DNA from: Thermus amyloliquefaciens
Lineage (GTDB): Bacteria; Deinococcota; Deinococci; Deinococcales; Thermaceae
Length of the DNA stretch: 64,000 bases
Direction of reading: 5' to 3'
NCBI RefSeq assembly: GCF_000744885.1
Contig: NZ_JQMV01000003.1
Span: forward strand, 1,550,001 to 1,614,000
The notes beneath the pieces were generated by a model. That model was not told where the DNA came from. It searched no databases and was given only the letters and a program-made list of their open reading frames with translations. A program made the translations under genes and the position numbers. The stretch's first letter is position 1; every line of letters begins with the position of its first letter. Shown piece after piece: positions 54,674-63,701 of the stretch.

Positions 54674-56214
54674 TCAGCGGACCCGGCCAGAACGAGGGGT
54701 GCGGGGCGAGGCTTCAGGCAAAGCCTCCACCCGCTTGGCCCGTTCCAGCTTCACCCCCTGCACCTCGGCCAGACGGGGGAGGTCCTGCGGGCGCAGGTCC
54801 ACGTAAAAGGCCTCCTCCCCCTGGGCAATCTTGCCCACCTCGAGGCCCCTTTCCTTCAACAAGGCCACCAGCCGGGGCAGGGTGAGCCTCTGCCCCGTGG
54901 CCTTGAAGGTGAGCCAGCCCTCCTCCCCGGTGAGGAGGCTCTTTTCCTTGGGGGCCCCGCCCAGGAGAAGGGCCATGAGGGCGGCCACCACCTCCACCCT
55001 CCCCTCGGCGAAGAGCTTCCCGGCGAAGTCCAGGTAGAGCTTGTAGTCCCTCTCCGGCACCCGGGCCAGCCGGGCCAGGAGGTGGTGCCATTTGGCCTCC
55101 AGGACCTCCTCCGGGGTGGGCGGGTTCACCCGGCGGAAGGTGCGGCCCACCGCCCGCTCCAGCTCGGAAAGCTCCCTTCTTTCCCGAGGCCCGTAAAGGA
55201 TGACCACCTCGCCCCCCTCCCCGCGCGGCCCGTGCGCCCGGAGCGGTGCTGGTAGGTCTCCGGCTTGTCGGGGAGGCGGTAGTGCACCACCAGGTCCACC
55301 TCGGGGATATCCAGGCCGCGGGCGGCCACGTCCGTGGCCACCAAGACCTTGACCTCCCCCTCCCGGAAGGCCCTCATCACCCTTTCCCGGTCGCTTTGCG
55401 AAAGGTCCCCGTGGATGGCCCGGGCGGGGTGGCCCAGGCGCAGGAGGCCCGTGGCCACCTCCTCCGTCTCGGCCTTGGTGCGGGTGAAGACGATGGCCCG
55501 CTTAGGGGCCTTGACAAAAAGGAGATCGGAGAGGAGGGCAAGGCGGTCCCCAGGGGCGGGGATAGCCTCCTCCTGGTAGGTGACCCCCTCCTCCCGCACC
55601 ACGTTGATGACCACGGGGCTTTTCATGTACCGCTCCGCCAGCTTCCGGGCCCAGGAGGGCAGGGTGGCGGAGAAGAGGAGGGTTTGCCGCTCTTTAGGGG
55701 TGGCGGCCAGGATGGCCTCCACCTCCTCCTCAAAGCCCATGGAGAGCATCTCGTCCGCCTCGTCCAAAACGGCGATTTGCACTTGGGAGAGGTTAAGGAC
55801 CCCCTGCTTCAGGTAGTCCAGGGCCCTCCCGGGGGTGGCCACCACCACGTCCGCCCCCCGGAGGAGCTCCTCCTTCTGCTTGCCGTAGCCGGTGCCCCCG
55901 TACACGGTGACCACCTTGAGGTGGGGGGCCACGGCCTGGAGCTCCCCGGAAACCTGCAGGGCCAGCTCCCGGGTGGGGGTGAGGACCAAGGCCCTGGGGG
56001 GGCGGCCCCGCTCGGAGGAGGCCTCGAGGGCCTGGGCGATGGGCAGGGCGAAGGCCAGGGTCTTGCCGGTGCCCGTGCGGGCCTGGCCGATGAGGTCCTT
56101 GCCCTCGAGGGCCAGGGGCAAGGCCGCCGCCTGGATGGGGGTGGGGGAAGTGATGCCGCGGCGCAAAAGGGCTTCCTTGATCTCGTCCTTCAGGGGAAAG
56201 TCTTTGTACTCCAT
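54674..56214 (-). pseudogene. DEAD-box RNA helicase Hera-like, frame-interrupted
   Basis: The first part (to 55218) has a full DEAD-box core: TSPTPIQAAALP, ARTGTGKTLAF, PTRELALQV, TPGRALDYL, LDEADEMLS, SATLP, ARGLDIPEVDLVVHY and HRSGRTGRAGRG. At a run of six G (55212-55217 on the other strand C6) the frame shifts; the second part (55207-54674, GTG or continuation) reads VVILYGPRERRELSELERAVGR, then the dimerisation and RNA-binding region of Hera. Seven G would give a single product of about 512 codons, the expected size. Confidence 0.85.
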
Positions 56215-56288
56215 GCTCTCTCGCTTCCCGGGCCCACCCGCGCCCGAAAAGGAGGGGTAAAGCCCGTAAACCTTTCAAGTTTAGTGAA

Positions 56289-57503
56289 CTAGAGCACAAA
56301 AGTCAAGGGGATGACCTCCACCACCTCCCCCTCCGCCACGTTCTGGTCCGGAGGCACCACCACCAAGGCGTTGCCCTGGGCCATGGAGCGGAGCACCCCG
56401 CTGCTTTGGTTGCCCGTGGAGCGCACCACCAGTTCCCCCTCAAAGGAGAGCACGCCCCGGCGGAAGACCCGCTTGCCCGGGGCCCCGCGGAAGGGGGTGA
56501 GGGCCCTGGCCTTGAGGGCGCGGTAAGGGGGCTCGGTGCGCTGGAGAAGCCGGAAGAGGAAGGCCCTGCCGTAGAGGAAGAAGGTCACCATGCTGGAAAC
56601 CGGGTTTCCGGGCAGGCCCAGCACGGGAAGCTCCCCCAGGCGCGCAAGGAGGAGGGGCCCCCCGGGCTGCTGCCTCACCTTCCAGAAGAGGACCTCCCCC
56701 CTCTCCTCCAGCACCTTGCGCACCACGTCGTACTCCCCCATGGACACCCCCCCGGAGGTGAGGAGGAGGTCCAAAGGCCCGGCCTCCTCCAGCCTTTTCA
56801 GGACCGCATCGGATCGGTCCTCCACCTTGCCCAAAAGGACCGGCTCCCCCCCCGCCTCCAAGACCAGGCCAAGCAGGCTATAGGCGTTGGAGTTGTAGAC
56901 CCCGCCGTAGGGCAAAGGCTCCCCGGGCTCCACCACCTCATCCCCCGTGGAGAGGATCCCCACCCGGGGGCGCCGGAAGACCTTGAGGCGCGGATGGCCC
57001 ATGGCCGCCGCCAGGCCCAGCCGCCCCGGGGTGAGGAGGTCCCCCCGCCGCAGGTAGACCTCCCCCTTCCGCAGGTCATCCCCCTGGGGCCGGATGTCCT
57101 TGGCGCTGGCCGGGGCCAGGAGGAGGACGTACTCCCCTTCCCGCCGGGTGTCCTCCACCCGGATGAGGGCATCCGCCCCCTCGGGGATGGGGGCGCCCGT
57201 GTACACCGCCACCGCCTCCCCTCGGCCAACCCTTCCGGCAAAGGGCCTCCCCGCCGGGGATTCCCCGATCACCCTCAGGCGCACCGGGTTTTGCGGGCTC
57301 GCCCCCAAGGTGTCCTCCTCCCGGCAGGCATAGCCATCCACAGCGGTGTCGTCCTGGTCGGGATGGTTCACCAGGGAAACCAGGTCCTCCGCCAGGACGC
57401 GGCCATAGGCCTCCTTCAGGGGTACCTCCTCCACGGGAAGCTCCCCCTTGGCCTCCTCCAAGACCAGGGCTAAGGCTTCATCCACGCTGATGCCCGTGCG
57501 CAT
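56289..57503 (-). CDS. moeA: Molybdopterin molybdotransferase MoeA
   Basis: Inserts molybdate into adenylylated molybdopterin. 404 residues in four domains: VNHPDQDDTAVDGYA, YTGAPIPEGADALI, the central MoCF-binding domain with STGDEVVEPGEPL, SNAYSL, TSGGVSMGEYD and GLPGNPVSSMV, and the C-terminal beta domain. ATG at 57503 follows TAGACT by 6 nt (57515-57510), so it looks leaderless. Confidence 0.95.
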   Translation of the reverse strand: MRTGISVDEALALVLEEAKGELPVEEVPLKEAYGRVLAEDLVSLVNHPDQDDTAVDGYACREEDTLGASPQNPVRLRVIGESPAGRPFAGRVGRGEAVAVYTGAPIPEGADALIRVEDTRREGEYVLLLAPASAKDIRPQGDDLRKGEVYLRRGDLLTPGRLGLAAAMGHPRLKVFRRPRVGILSTGDEVVEPGEPLPYGGVYNSNAYSLLGLVLEAGGEPVLLGKVEDRSDAVLKRLEEAGPLDLLLTSGGVSMGEYDVVRKVLEERGEVLFWKVRQQPGGPLLLARLGELPVLGLPGNPVSSMVTFFLYGRAFLFRLLQRTEPPYRALKARALTPFRGAPGKRVFRRGVLSFEGELVVRSTGNQSSGVLRSMAQGNALVVVPPDQNVAEGEVVEVIPLTFVL

Positions 57504-57509
57504 AGGCCC

Positions 57510-57515
57510 AGTCTA
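57510..57515 (-). promoter_or_regulatory. -10 box of moeA
   Basis: TAGACT on the minus strand, 6 nt before the ATG. Confidence 0.45.
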
Positions 57516-57532
57516 GGGCAAAGCGCAAGGCC

Positions 57533-58687
57533 TCAGGAAGAACGCTCCTCATAAGCCCTCCGGAGTCCGCCAAAGGCCCAGGGCCAAAGGGCGATCCCCA
57601 GGGCGTAGAGGACCAGGGTAACGGCGAAGAGGTAGTGGAAGGCCAAAAGGCCCAACGCCTCCTGAACCACGCCAGAAAGGGCGCTCCCCAGGGCAAAAAG
57701 AAGGCTCCAAAGGGCCCCCTCCACCAGGAAGAAGCCCGGACGCTCCCCTTCCTCCAGGTAGTCCATCACCAAGGCCGCATAGACCGGCCCTGCGGCGTTC
57801 ATCAGGGCCCCGCGGACGAGGAGGGCGAAGGTGACCAAGGGGAGCCAGGGGACCCAGGCCAGAATGGCCAAAAAGGGCAGGGAGAGGGCCTGGACCAGGA
57901 CGATGGCCCCCAGCTTCCCCATCCGCTCCACCAGAAGGGGCTGGAGGAGCATGGCCACCCCGGTGGCCAGGGCGGAGAGGGCAAAAATAAAGCCGGTGAC
58001 GCTGTAGCTGAGGCCAAACTTCTCCCGCAAGTACAGGTTCAAAAAGGGGATCACCAACCCCGCACCGAAGCCGATGATGGCCTGGGGCACGAAGAGGCGC
58101 AGCCAGAGGCCAAACCGTCCCGCAAGCCTCGGGGGCGTACCCTGGCCCTCGGGAAGCCCCAGGAGAAAGGGCAAGGCCAGGAGAAAAAAGGGAAGCCCGA
58201 AAAGGAGAACCCACCGGGCCCCCACCCATTCGGAAAGGGCACCCGCCAAAAGGGTGGAGAAAAACCCCGAGGCGGTGGTAAGGGCCGCCTGGAGGCTGAA
58301 TAGGGAAACCCGCCTCTCCGCCGGCACCAGCCGGGCCAAAAGGGGGGCTCCCGCCCCTTGCACCAAGGCCCCGGCCAGGCCATACCCCGTGAGGGAAGGG
58401 AAAACCAAGAGGCCAAGCCCCAAGAACAACCCGCTCCCCACCGCCAAGGCGAGGGCCAGAAGCAGGCTTCTCCGGTAACCCAGGCGGGGGATGAGGTGGG
58501 CCAGGGGCAGGGCGAAGACCACCCCCACCAGGAGGAGAAGGGCCTGGGCCAACCCTATGGCCTGGCGCCTGAAGCCTAGGGCCTCGAGGTGGAAGTTCAG
58601 GAAGAAATAGACCAGATTGGCCCCAAAGGACCAGAGAAAGCTCCCCAAAACCAACCGGTAAGCAGGCGAAGCCAGGATGTTCCGCAC
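57533..58687 (-). CDS. MFS transporter
   Basis: 384 residues with about twelve membrane helices, and the MFS pattern between helices 2 and 3 (LAHLIPRLGYRRSLLLAL). N-terminal NILASPAYRLVLGSFLWSFGANLVYFFLN resembles drug or sugar efflux-type MFS proteins. Substrate unknown. Lies between nth and moeA on the same strand. Confidence 0.85.
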   Translation of the reverse strand: MRNILASPAYRLVLGSFLWSFGANLVYFFLNFHLEALGFRRQAIGLAQALLLLVGVVFALPLAHLIPRLGYRRSLLLALALAVGSGLFLGLGLLVFPSLTGYGLAGALVQGAGAPLLARLVPAERRVSLFSLQAALTTASGFFSTLLAGALSEWVGARWVLLFGLPFFLLALPFLLGLPEGQGTPPRLAGRFGLWLRLFVPQAIIGFGAGLVIPFLNLYLREKFGLSYSVTGFIFALSALATGVAMLLQPLLVERMGKLGAIVLVQALSLPFLAILAWVPWLPLVTFALLVRGALMNAAGPVYAALVMDYLEEGERPGFFLVEGALWSLLFALGSALSGVVQEALGLLAFHYLFAVTLVLYALGIALWPWAFGGLRRAYEERSS

Positions 58688-58740
58688 CCCACTCCTTTCT
58701 CAAGGCCTGGCAAGAGGCCCCATGGCGCAAGCAAAAGAGG

Positions 58741-59397
58741 CTATGCCCCTTGCCGGCTTGGGCAGTGGGGGGCAAGGGCGCAGTCCCCGCACCGGGGCTT
58801 CCGGGCCAGGCACACGTACCTGCCGTGAAGGACCAGGGCGTGGTGAACAAAGACCCAGTCCTCCTTGGGGAAGAGCCTCTCCAAATCGGCCCCGATCTTC
58901 TCTGGGCTCACGGCCTGGGAGAGGCAGAGCCTCTTGGCCAGGCGGGCCACATGGGTGTCCACGGCGATCCCCGGCACCCCAAAAGCCGCCCCCAGCACCA
59001 CGGTGGCCGTCTTCCACCCCACCCCGGGAAGGGCCATGAGGGCCCGCTTGTCCTTAGGCACCTCCCCCCCGTGGGCCTCCACGAGCCTCTGGGCCAGGGC
59101 CACCAGGTTCCTGGCCTTGGTTCTGTAAAGCCCGATGCGCCGGATGAAGGGCTCCACCTCCTCTGGGGTGGCCGCGGCCAGGGCCTTGGCGTCGGGGAAG
59201 CGGGCGAAGAGGGCGGGGGTGGCCTCGTTCACGCTTTTGTCCGTGGCCTGGGCGGAAAGCACCGTGGCCACCAGGAGCTGAAAGGGGTTTTGGTGCTTTA
59301 GCTCCGTTTTGGCCCCGGGATAGGCCGCCTTCAGGGCCTCGAGGATGGCCAAGGCCCGCGCCTTCTTCTCCTTTGGCCCTTCCTTAGGGCAACCCAC
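58741..59397 (-). CDS. nth: Endonuclease III (DNA glycosylase/AP lyase)
   Basis: 218 residues. Removes oxidised pyrimidines. Helix-hairpin-helix LPGVGWKTATVVLG with catalytic Lys, catalytic Asp in VDTHVARLAKRL, and [4Fe-4S] cysteines in the C-terminal CLARKPRCGDCALAPHC. The start is GTG, preceded by TAGAGT and 7 nt. It diverges from the ASCH gene. Confidence 0.95.
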   Translation of the reverse strand: MGCPKEGPKEKKARALAILEALKAAYPGAKTELKHQNPFQLLVATVLSAQATDKSVNEATPALFARFPDAKALAAATPEEVEPFIRRIGLYRTKARNLVALAQRLVEAHGGEVPKDKRALMALPGVGWKTATVVLGAAFGVPGIAVDTHVARLAKRLCLSQAVSPEKIGADLERLFPKEDWVFVHHALVLHGRYVCLARKPRCGDCALAPHCPSRQGA

Positions 59398-59404
59398 GGG
59401 GTCT

Positions 59405-59414
59405 ACTCTACAAT
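59405..59414. promoter_or_regulatory. Overlapping divergent -10 boxes of nth and the ASCH gene
   Basis: TAGAGT on the minus strand (59410-59405) precedes the nth GTG by 7 nt; TACAAT on the plus strand (59409-59414) precedes the ASCH GTG by 6 nt. The hexamers share two bases, so polymerase cannot open both at once. Confidence 0.5.
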
Positions 59415-59420
59415 GAGGGC

Positions 59421-59786
59421 GTGGAAAAGCCCAAGCTGGGCCTCATCGTGCGGGAGCCCTATGCCAGCCTCATCGTGGACGGAAGAAAGACCTGGGAGAT
59501 CCGCAAACGCTATACCCGGCACCGGGGTCCCCTGGGGATCGTCACCGGCGGGTATCTCATCGGCCAGGCGGACCTCCTAGACGTGGAGGGCCCCTTCACC
59601 GTGGAGGAACTCCTGGCCCATCCGGAAAAGCATCTGGCGGAGGAGGCCTTTCTGCGGGCCTATGCCGGGGAAGAGCCCCTTTACGCCTGGGTTTTGCGCA
59701 ACGCCTTCCGTTACGAAAAACCCCTCTTCGTACCCAAAAAGCCCGGCAGGGTCATGTTTGTGGATCTCTCCGAGGTATGGCCATAA
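59421..59786 (+). CDS. ASCH domain protein
   Basis: 121 residues. The ASCH (PUA-like) signature is clear: LIVREPYASLIVDGRKTWEIRKRYT near the N-terminus. These domains bind or process RNA or modified nucleosides. The GTG start follows TACAAT by 6 nt. The last 35 bases overlap the converging GNAT-ABC gene. Confidence 0.85.
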   Translation: MEKPKLGLIVREPYASLIVDGRKTWEIRKRYTRHRGPLGIVTGGYLIGQADLLDVEGPFTVEELLAHPEKHLAEEAFLRAYAGEEPLYAWVLRNAFRYEKPLFVPKKPGRVMFVDLSEVWP

Positions 59787-61218
59787 GCCCCCCGTACCCC
59801 ACGAAGACCAGGAGGTCGGGATCCAAGGAGGCGATCACCTCTTGGCGATGGGTGGCCACCACCAGGGTGACGCCCGCCTGACGCACCAGTTTCCCAAGCC
59901 CCAGGGCCACCCGCCTGGCGGTGGGCACCTCCACCTCTCCCCCATCCGGGGGCTCCCCCAGGAGGAGGCGAAGGAGGGTGGTCTTTCCCGCCCCGCTGGC
60001 CCCAGCCAAGGCGACCACGCTGCCAGGAGGGACCTCGAGGTCCGCCTCCCTAAGAATCGCCCGCTCCAACACCCGGGCCCTAACCCCGAAGGCCGCAAGG
60101 GTCTCCTGCACCTCGGGGGAAAGATCGGAAAGCTCCAGGTGGCTCCGGTAACTCTTGCGCACCCTCACCAGGCGGATGGGCCCTGAAAGCCCCTGGACCC
60201 TCCCAAACCGGGAAACGAAAAGCCTCCCCCCATGGGCCCTGGCGTAAGGATCCTCCTTCAAAAACCGCTCCAGGTAATACTCCGCCTCCTCCGTAAGGGG
60301 ATAGGCCAGCACCGGCCTTCCCGAGGCGGTGTCAAAGAGGTAGCGGAAACCCGCCTTCTCAAAGAAGGGATGGTACCGGGCCATCTGGGCCACGGTGTAC
60401 ACCAGGTGTTTCTCCCGCCTTCCCTCGGGAACAGCCCGTTCCTTCACCCAGGCCAAGGCCAGCTCCACCAAAAGAGCCCCCAGGCCCTCCGAGCGGTAGT
60501 CGGGGTGCACCACCACCCGGGCGATGCGGCTGGCAGCGGTGCGCACCCGGTCCAAGGCGCTCTCCCATTCCCTGCCCCCCTCAAAGGTGGGATGGAACCA
60601 GTCCTCAGGAAAGATGCGCTCCCGGATGTTCCGCTCCACGCCCCCGGGAATCCTGCGGTGCATCCGGGGAATGGGGGGATCCAAACGCAAATAACCCAGG
60701 ATCCTGGGCTCAAAGGGAAGCCGCTCCACAAGCTCCAAAACCAGAAAGCGGCTTGCCGGAGTGGACCCTCGGATCTCCTTAAGCCTCGCCTCCCCGCCGC
60801 AGTCGCAAAGAGGCTTGGCGTTGGCCAACAGCGTCTTGTGGCACTGGGTGCACACCCAAAGGGCCACCACCTCCTTCTCCGAGGCGTAGTGGAACTGCTC
60901 CAGCTCGGCGATGGCCTCAAAATCCCCCTCGTAGGTGGCCTCCCGCACCCTCAGGCGGTAGCGGTAGGCCTCGCCCCCCAGGGGGCTTTCCCGCACGTGC
61001 TCCAGGGTCTTGGCGAAGGGGGGCCAGAGGGGGAAGGCGCCCTCGAGGGCGTACTCGTCAAAGCCGAGGACGGGCTTCTTGAACTCGGTGCGAAGCCTCA
61101 CCCTATCCCCGGGCCTCAGCCACTTGGCCACGTCCCCGGTCATGCGCAAGGTCACGCCCCCCTCCAGGAGGACCTCCCCGTACCAGCGCCAGTAGACCCT
61201 CCGCCCCAAGACGCGCAT
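59752..61218 (-). CDS. GNAT acetyltransferase joined to a compact ABC-type ATPase
   Basis: About 488 residues. An N-terminal beta-rich region is followed by a zinc ribbon (CTQCHKTLLANAKPLCDCGG, near 120-140), a GNAT domain with acetyl-CoA motif RVVVHPDYRSEGLGALLV, and a C-terminal P-loop GASGAGKTTLLRLL with LVVATHRQEV as possible H-loop. The ABC part is short, with no LSGGQ signature or clear Walker B. The start at 61218 is chosen for MRVLGRRVY. The IS to its right ends 27 bases before its start codon. Confidence 0.75.
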   Translation of the reverse strand: MRVLGRRVYWRWYGEVLLEGGVTLRMTGDVAKWLRPGDRVRLRTEFKKPVLGFDEYALEGAFPLWPPFAKTLEHVRESPLGGEAYRYRLRVREATYEGDFEAIAELEQFHYASEKEVVALWVCTQCHKTLLANAKPLCDCGGEARLKEIRGSTPASRFLVLELVERLPFEPRILGYLRLDPPIPRMHRRIPGGVERNIRERIFPEDWFHPTFEGGREWESALDRVRTAASRIARVVVHPDYRSEGLGALLVELALAWVKERAVPEGRREKHLVYTVAQMARYHPFFEKAGFRYLFDTASGRPVLAYPLTEEAEYYLERFLKEDPYARAHGGRLFVSRFGRVQGLSGPIRLVRVRKSYRSHLELSDLSPEVQETLAAFGVRARVLERAILREADLEVPPGSVVALAGASGAGKTTLLRLLLGEPPDGGEVEVPTARRVALGLGKLVRQAGVTLVVATHRQEVIASLDPDLLVFVGYGGLMAIPRRDPQT

Positions 61219-61245
61219 CGTGCCCCCATGGTACCCCACTTAATG

Positions 61246-62206
61246 CCTTCGTGTGCTACTTGACCTAGACCCTCGGGGTGTGAAAAAAGAGGGGGTGCCA
61301 TGCGGCAAGATCGTGAGCACCCCCAGAACGTAGCCTTTGGCTGACCTACTATCTTGACGCAGAGACCCTTCTGGTGGCTACCTACATCTGGGTAGATGAC
61401 GAACTGAAGGCCCTGCAGGCCCAAGGCTTCAAGCTCCCCCCAAAGCAAAAGCACCAGAAAGCCACCCTGGCCGAGCTCCTGACCCTCGCCATCTTTTTGC
61501 TCCTCCAGGGCCAGGACCTCGCCAAAGGCTACCTGGCCGCCAAGACCACCCTCAAGGCCTACTTCCCCTCCCTCCCCCACCCCAAGATGTTCTCCTTCGG
61601 GGAAGCAGCTCTCGCTTCTACCGGGTCCTTCAGAAGGCCCAGGGGCTGTTGGCTCACCTGGCCATGAGGCTCTCCGGGGGAAAAGGCCTCCTGCAGGTGG
61701 TGGACCTTAAACCCATCCCCCTGGCTCACGGCCACCGGATTCACGGCCTCTCTCTTCCTGAGGCCGCCGTGGGGGTGGGACCCCTGGGGGCTTTCGCGGG
61801 CTACGTTCTCATGCCGGTGATGAACGAGCGGGGCCTCTTTTTTCGTTGGGCCATTCTCCCCGGCAACGCCCGGGAGACCTGGGGGAGGGACCTGCTGGAC
61901 GGTCTGCCCGCGGTCTTGGGGGACCGGGGCTTCCGCTGGGTCCAGGGGGTCAAGACCCCGCCCTATCGGGTCAGGGGAGGGAAGGTGGTGGAGACGGGGT
62001 GGAGAGAGTGGATGGGGAGGGTCAGGAACTGGATAGAGACCCGCTTCAGCGTGATGGTCCGGTCTTTGGGGCTTCATCGGATAGAAGCGCGGTCCTACTG
62101 GGGTCTGGTGGCCCGGGTGAACCTCATCCTGCTCGTTCACAACCTCATCCGTAGCCGGGTGCTCCTGAAGATGGCCGGGGTGGAGCTATGAGGTAGCACA
62201 CGAAGG
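61246..62206 (+). mobile_element. IS982-like insertion sequence (about 961 bp)
   Basis: Ends are the 14-bp inverted repeats CCTTCGTGTGCTAC (61246-61259) and its complement (62193-62206). AATG flanks both ends (61242-61245, 62207-62210), a possible short target duplication. It separates the GNAT-ABC gene start from the next gene on the right. Confidence 0.85.
61374..62191 (+). pseudogene. IS982-family-like transposase, frame-interrupted
   Basis: Part one (from GTG 61374, possibly earlier) has YIWVDDELKAL and LAIFLLLQGQDLAKGYL; part two (61649-62191) has LQVVDLKPIPLAHGHRI, MPVMNERGLFFRWAILPGNARET and RFSVMVRSLGLHRIEARSYWGLVARVNLILLVHNLIR. The switch is at a run of four G (61599-61602); five would restore a single frame (GGSSRFYRVLQKAQGLLA). 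Family assignment is by recall. Confidence 0.75.
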
Positions 62207-62223
62207 AATGTTAAGCTCATACC

Positions 62224-62967
62224 ATGAAACGATCCCTTGCCCTGATTCTGGCCTTGTTCAGCCCGTTGGCCCTCACCCAGTCCCCCAAGGAAGCGGTGGA
62301 ATCCGCCCTCAAGGCCGCCTTCGGCGACTGGAGGGGCAAGACCTACCAGGGCCTGGACCGGGTAGTCTACTTCACCCCCGAGGGCCAGGAAACGCAGGTC
62401 TTGCGGATCCGGACCTACCTTGACCTCGGCGGTTGCCGCCTTCGCCTGGAGATCGCCCCCGAGGGCGAGAAGGCGCCCGCCACCCTGGTCTACACCCGGG
62501 AGCGCCAGTTCCTCCGCCTCCCGGACGGCAGGGAAACCCCCCTGGACGACCGCCTCTTCCTGGAGCTCATCTTCGCCTGGCAGACAGGCTTCACCGGGGC
62601 CGCCTTCGGTTATGACGAGGTGGCTTCCCTGGGGAAAGTGACCCTCCCCGATGGCAGCGAGGCGGAGGCCTACCGGGTGGCGCGCCGGTCCCACGCCTGT
62701 CTCCCCAAGGGAGTGCTGGAGGCTAAACCCTACGAGGGAGAGGTCTACGTACAGGAAGGGAAGGTGGTGGGGGAGGGGCACTTCTCCCCCGTGCTCGGGA
62801 TGGAGACCCTGACCCTCTACCGGGACCTTCGGAAGGAGGGGAGCGCGGGCTATCCCGTGAGGTCGGAGGGCTACCTCCGGACGGGGGACCGGTGGGTCCT
62901 CTTCTCCCGGGGAGAAACCCTGGAAGCCCAGGTGAGCCTCCCCCTGGAGGAAGCCCTATTCCGCTGA
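62224..62967 (+). CDS. Secreted protein of unknown function
   Basis: 247 residues. A signal peptide (MKRSLALILALFSPLALT) is followed by a beta-rich body, resembling lipoprotein- or outer-membrane-sorting-type carrier proteins (KTYQGLDRVVYFTPEGQETQVLRIRTYLDLGG). Family not identified. The 5' side is the IS right end; its own promoter could now be partly supplied by the IS. Confidence 0.7.
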   Translation: MKRSLALILALFSPLALTQSPKEAVESALKAAFGDWRGKTYQGLDRVVYFTPEGQETQVLRIRTYLDLGGCRLRLEIAPEGEKAPATLVYTRERQFLRLPDGRETPLDDRLFLELIFAWQTGFTGAAFGYDEVASLGKVTLPDGSEAEAYRVARRSHACLPKGVLEAKPYEGEVYVQEGKVVGEGHFSPVLGMETLTLYRDLRKEGSAGYPVRSEGYLRTGDRWVLFSRGETLEAQVSLPLEEALFR

Positions 62968-62969
62968 GG

Positions 62970-63701
62970 CTAGAGGGGGCCCGTGAGTTCCAGGCCTAGG
63001 GCAAAGCCCCCGTCGCCGTACCTTACCCGCACCCCCACCTCTCCCTTCCCTTCGGGGTCCAGGGCGTACCCCGCCCGCAGGAGGAGGGCTCCCCCGGGGG
63101 GCTCCAGCCCCAGAGGCAGGGAGAGGGAGGTCCCAAGCCCTAGGCTCCACACCTCGTTGGCCACCAGGGATAAGCCCAAGCCCAGCCCCAGGAGAGGCAC
63201 ACCGCCCCGGGGGTAGGAGACCCCCAGGGCCCAGGTGGCCACCACCGGATCCCTGAGGAGGCTCCCACTGGCCTCCCCTTCCAGGGCCCAGGGGTACCCC
63301 AGCCCCAGGCGCACCCGGGGGCGGCCCCAGAGGTCGGGAAACCGGTAGGCCAGCCCCACCCCAAGGGAAGGCCTGCCCTCCCCTCGCCAGAGGACTTCCC
63401 CTGCCTCCCCGTAGTCCCGCCTCTCCCCAAAGAGGGTGTAGCCGCCCCCCAGCCTGCCCTCCAGGAAGAGGTCTGGAGCCACCCGGTAGCTGAGACCCAA
63501 GGACAGGCTCAATCCGTGCCCCACCCGCAGGAAAGCGTAGGGACCCCGTTCGTCCGCCCCCACCCCTTGGAGGGCAGAGGGGGCGTAGGAGAGGGTGAGG
63601 CGGTAGCCCAGGGGGGGCTCCTCCGCCGGGCGCAAGGGGTCCACCTGGGCCAGGGCCCAGGCGGCGAAGGCCAGGAAGAGGGGCAGAAGCCTCAAGGCCA
63701 C
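62970..63701 (-). CDS. Predicted outer-membrane-type beta protein
   Basis: 243 residues with a signal peptide (VALRLLPLFLAFAAWALAQ) from a GTG at 63701, then repeated amphipathic strands (LSLSLGLSYRVAPDLFLEGRLGGGY, LGVGLAYRF, LLGLGLGLSL). The composition (Gly, Leu, Tyr alternation) suggests a beta-barrel or outer-membrane protein. Function unknown. It overlaps the end of the upstream peptidase-like gene by 10 bases and converges with the secreted protein gene. Confidence 0.65.
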   Translation of the reverse strand: MALRLLPLFLAFAAWALAQVDPLRPAEEPPLGYRLTLSYAPSALQGVGADERGPYAFLRVGHGLSLSLGLSYRVAPDLFLEGRLGGGYTLFGERRDYGEAGEVLWRGEGRPSLGVGLAYRFPDLWGRPRVRLGLGYPWALEGEASGSLLRDPVVATWALGVSYPRGGVPLLGLGLGLSLVANEVWSLGLGTSLSLPLGLEPPGGALLLRAGYALDPEGKGEVGVRVRYGDGGFALGLELTGPL

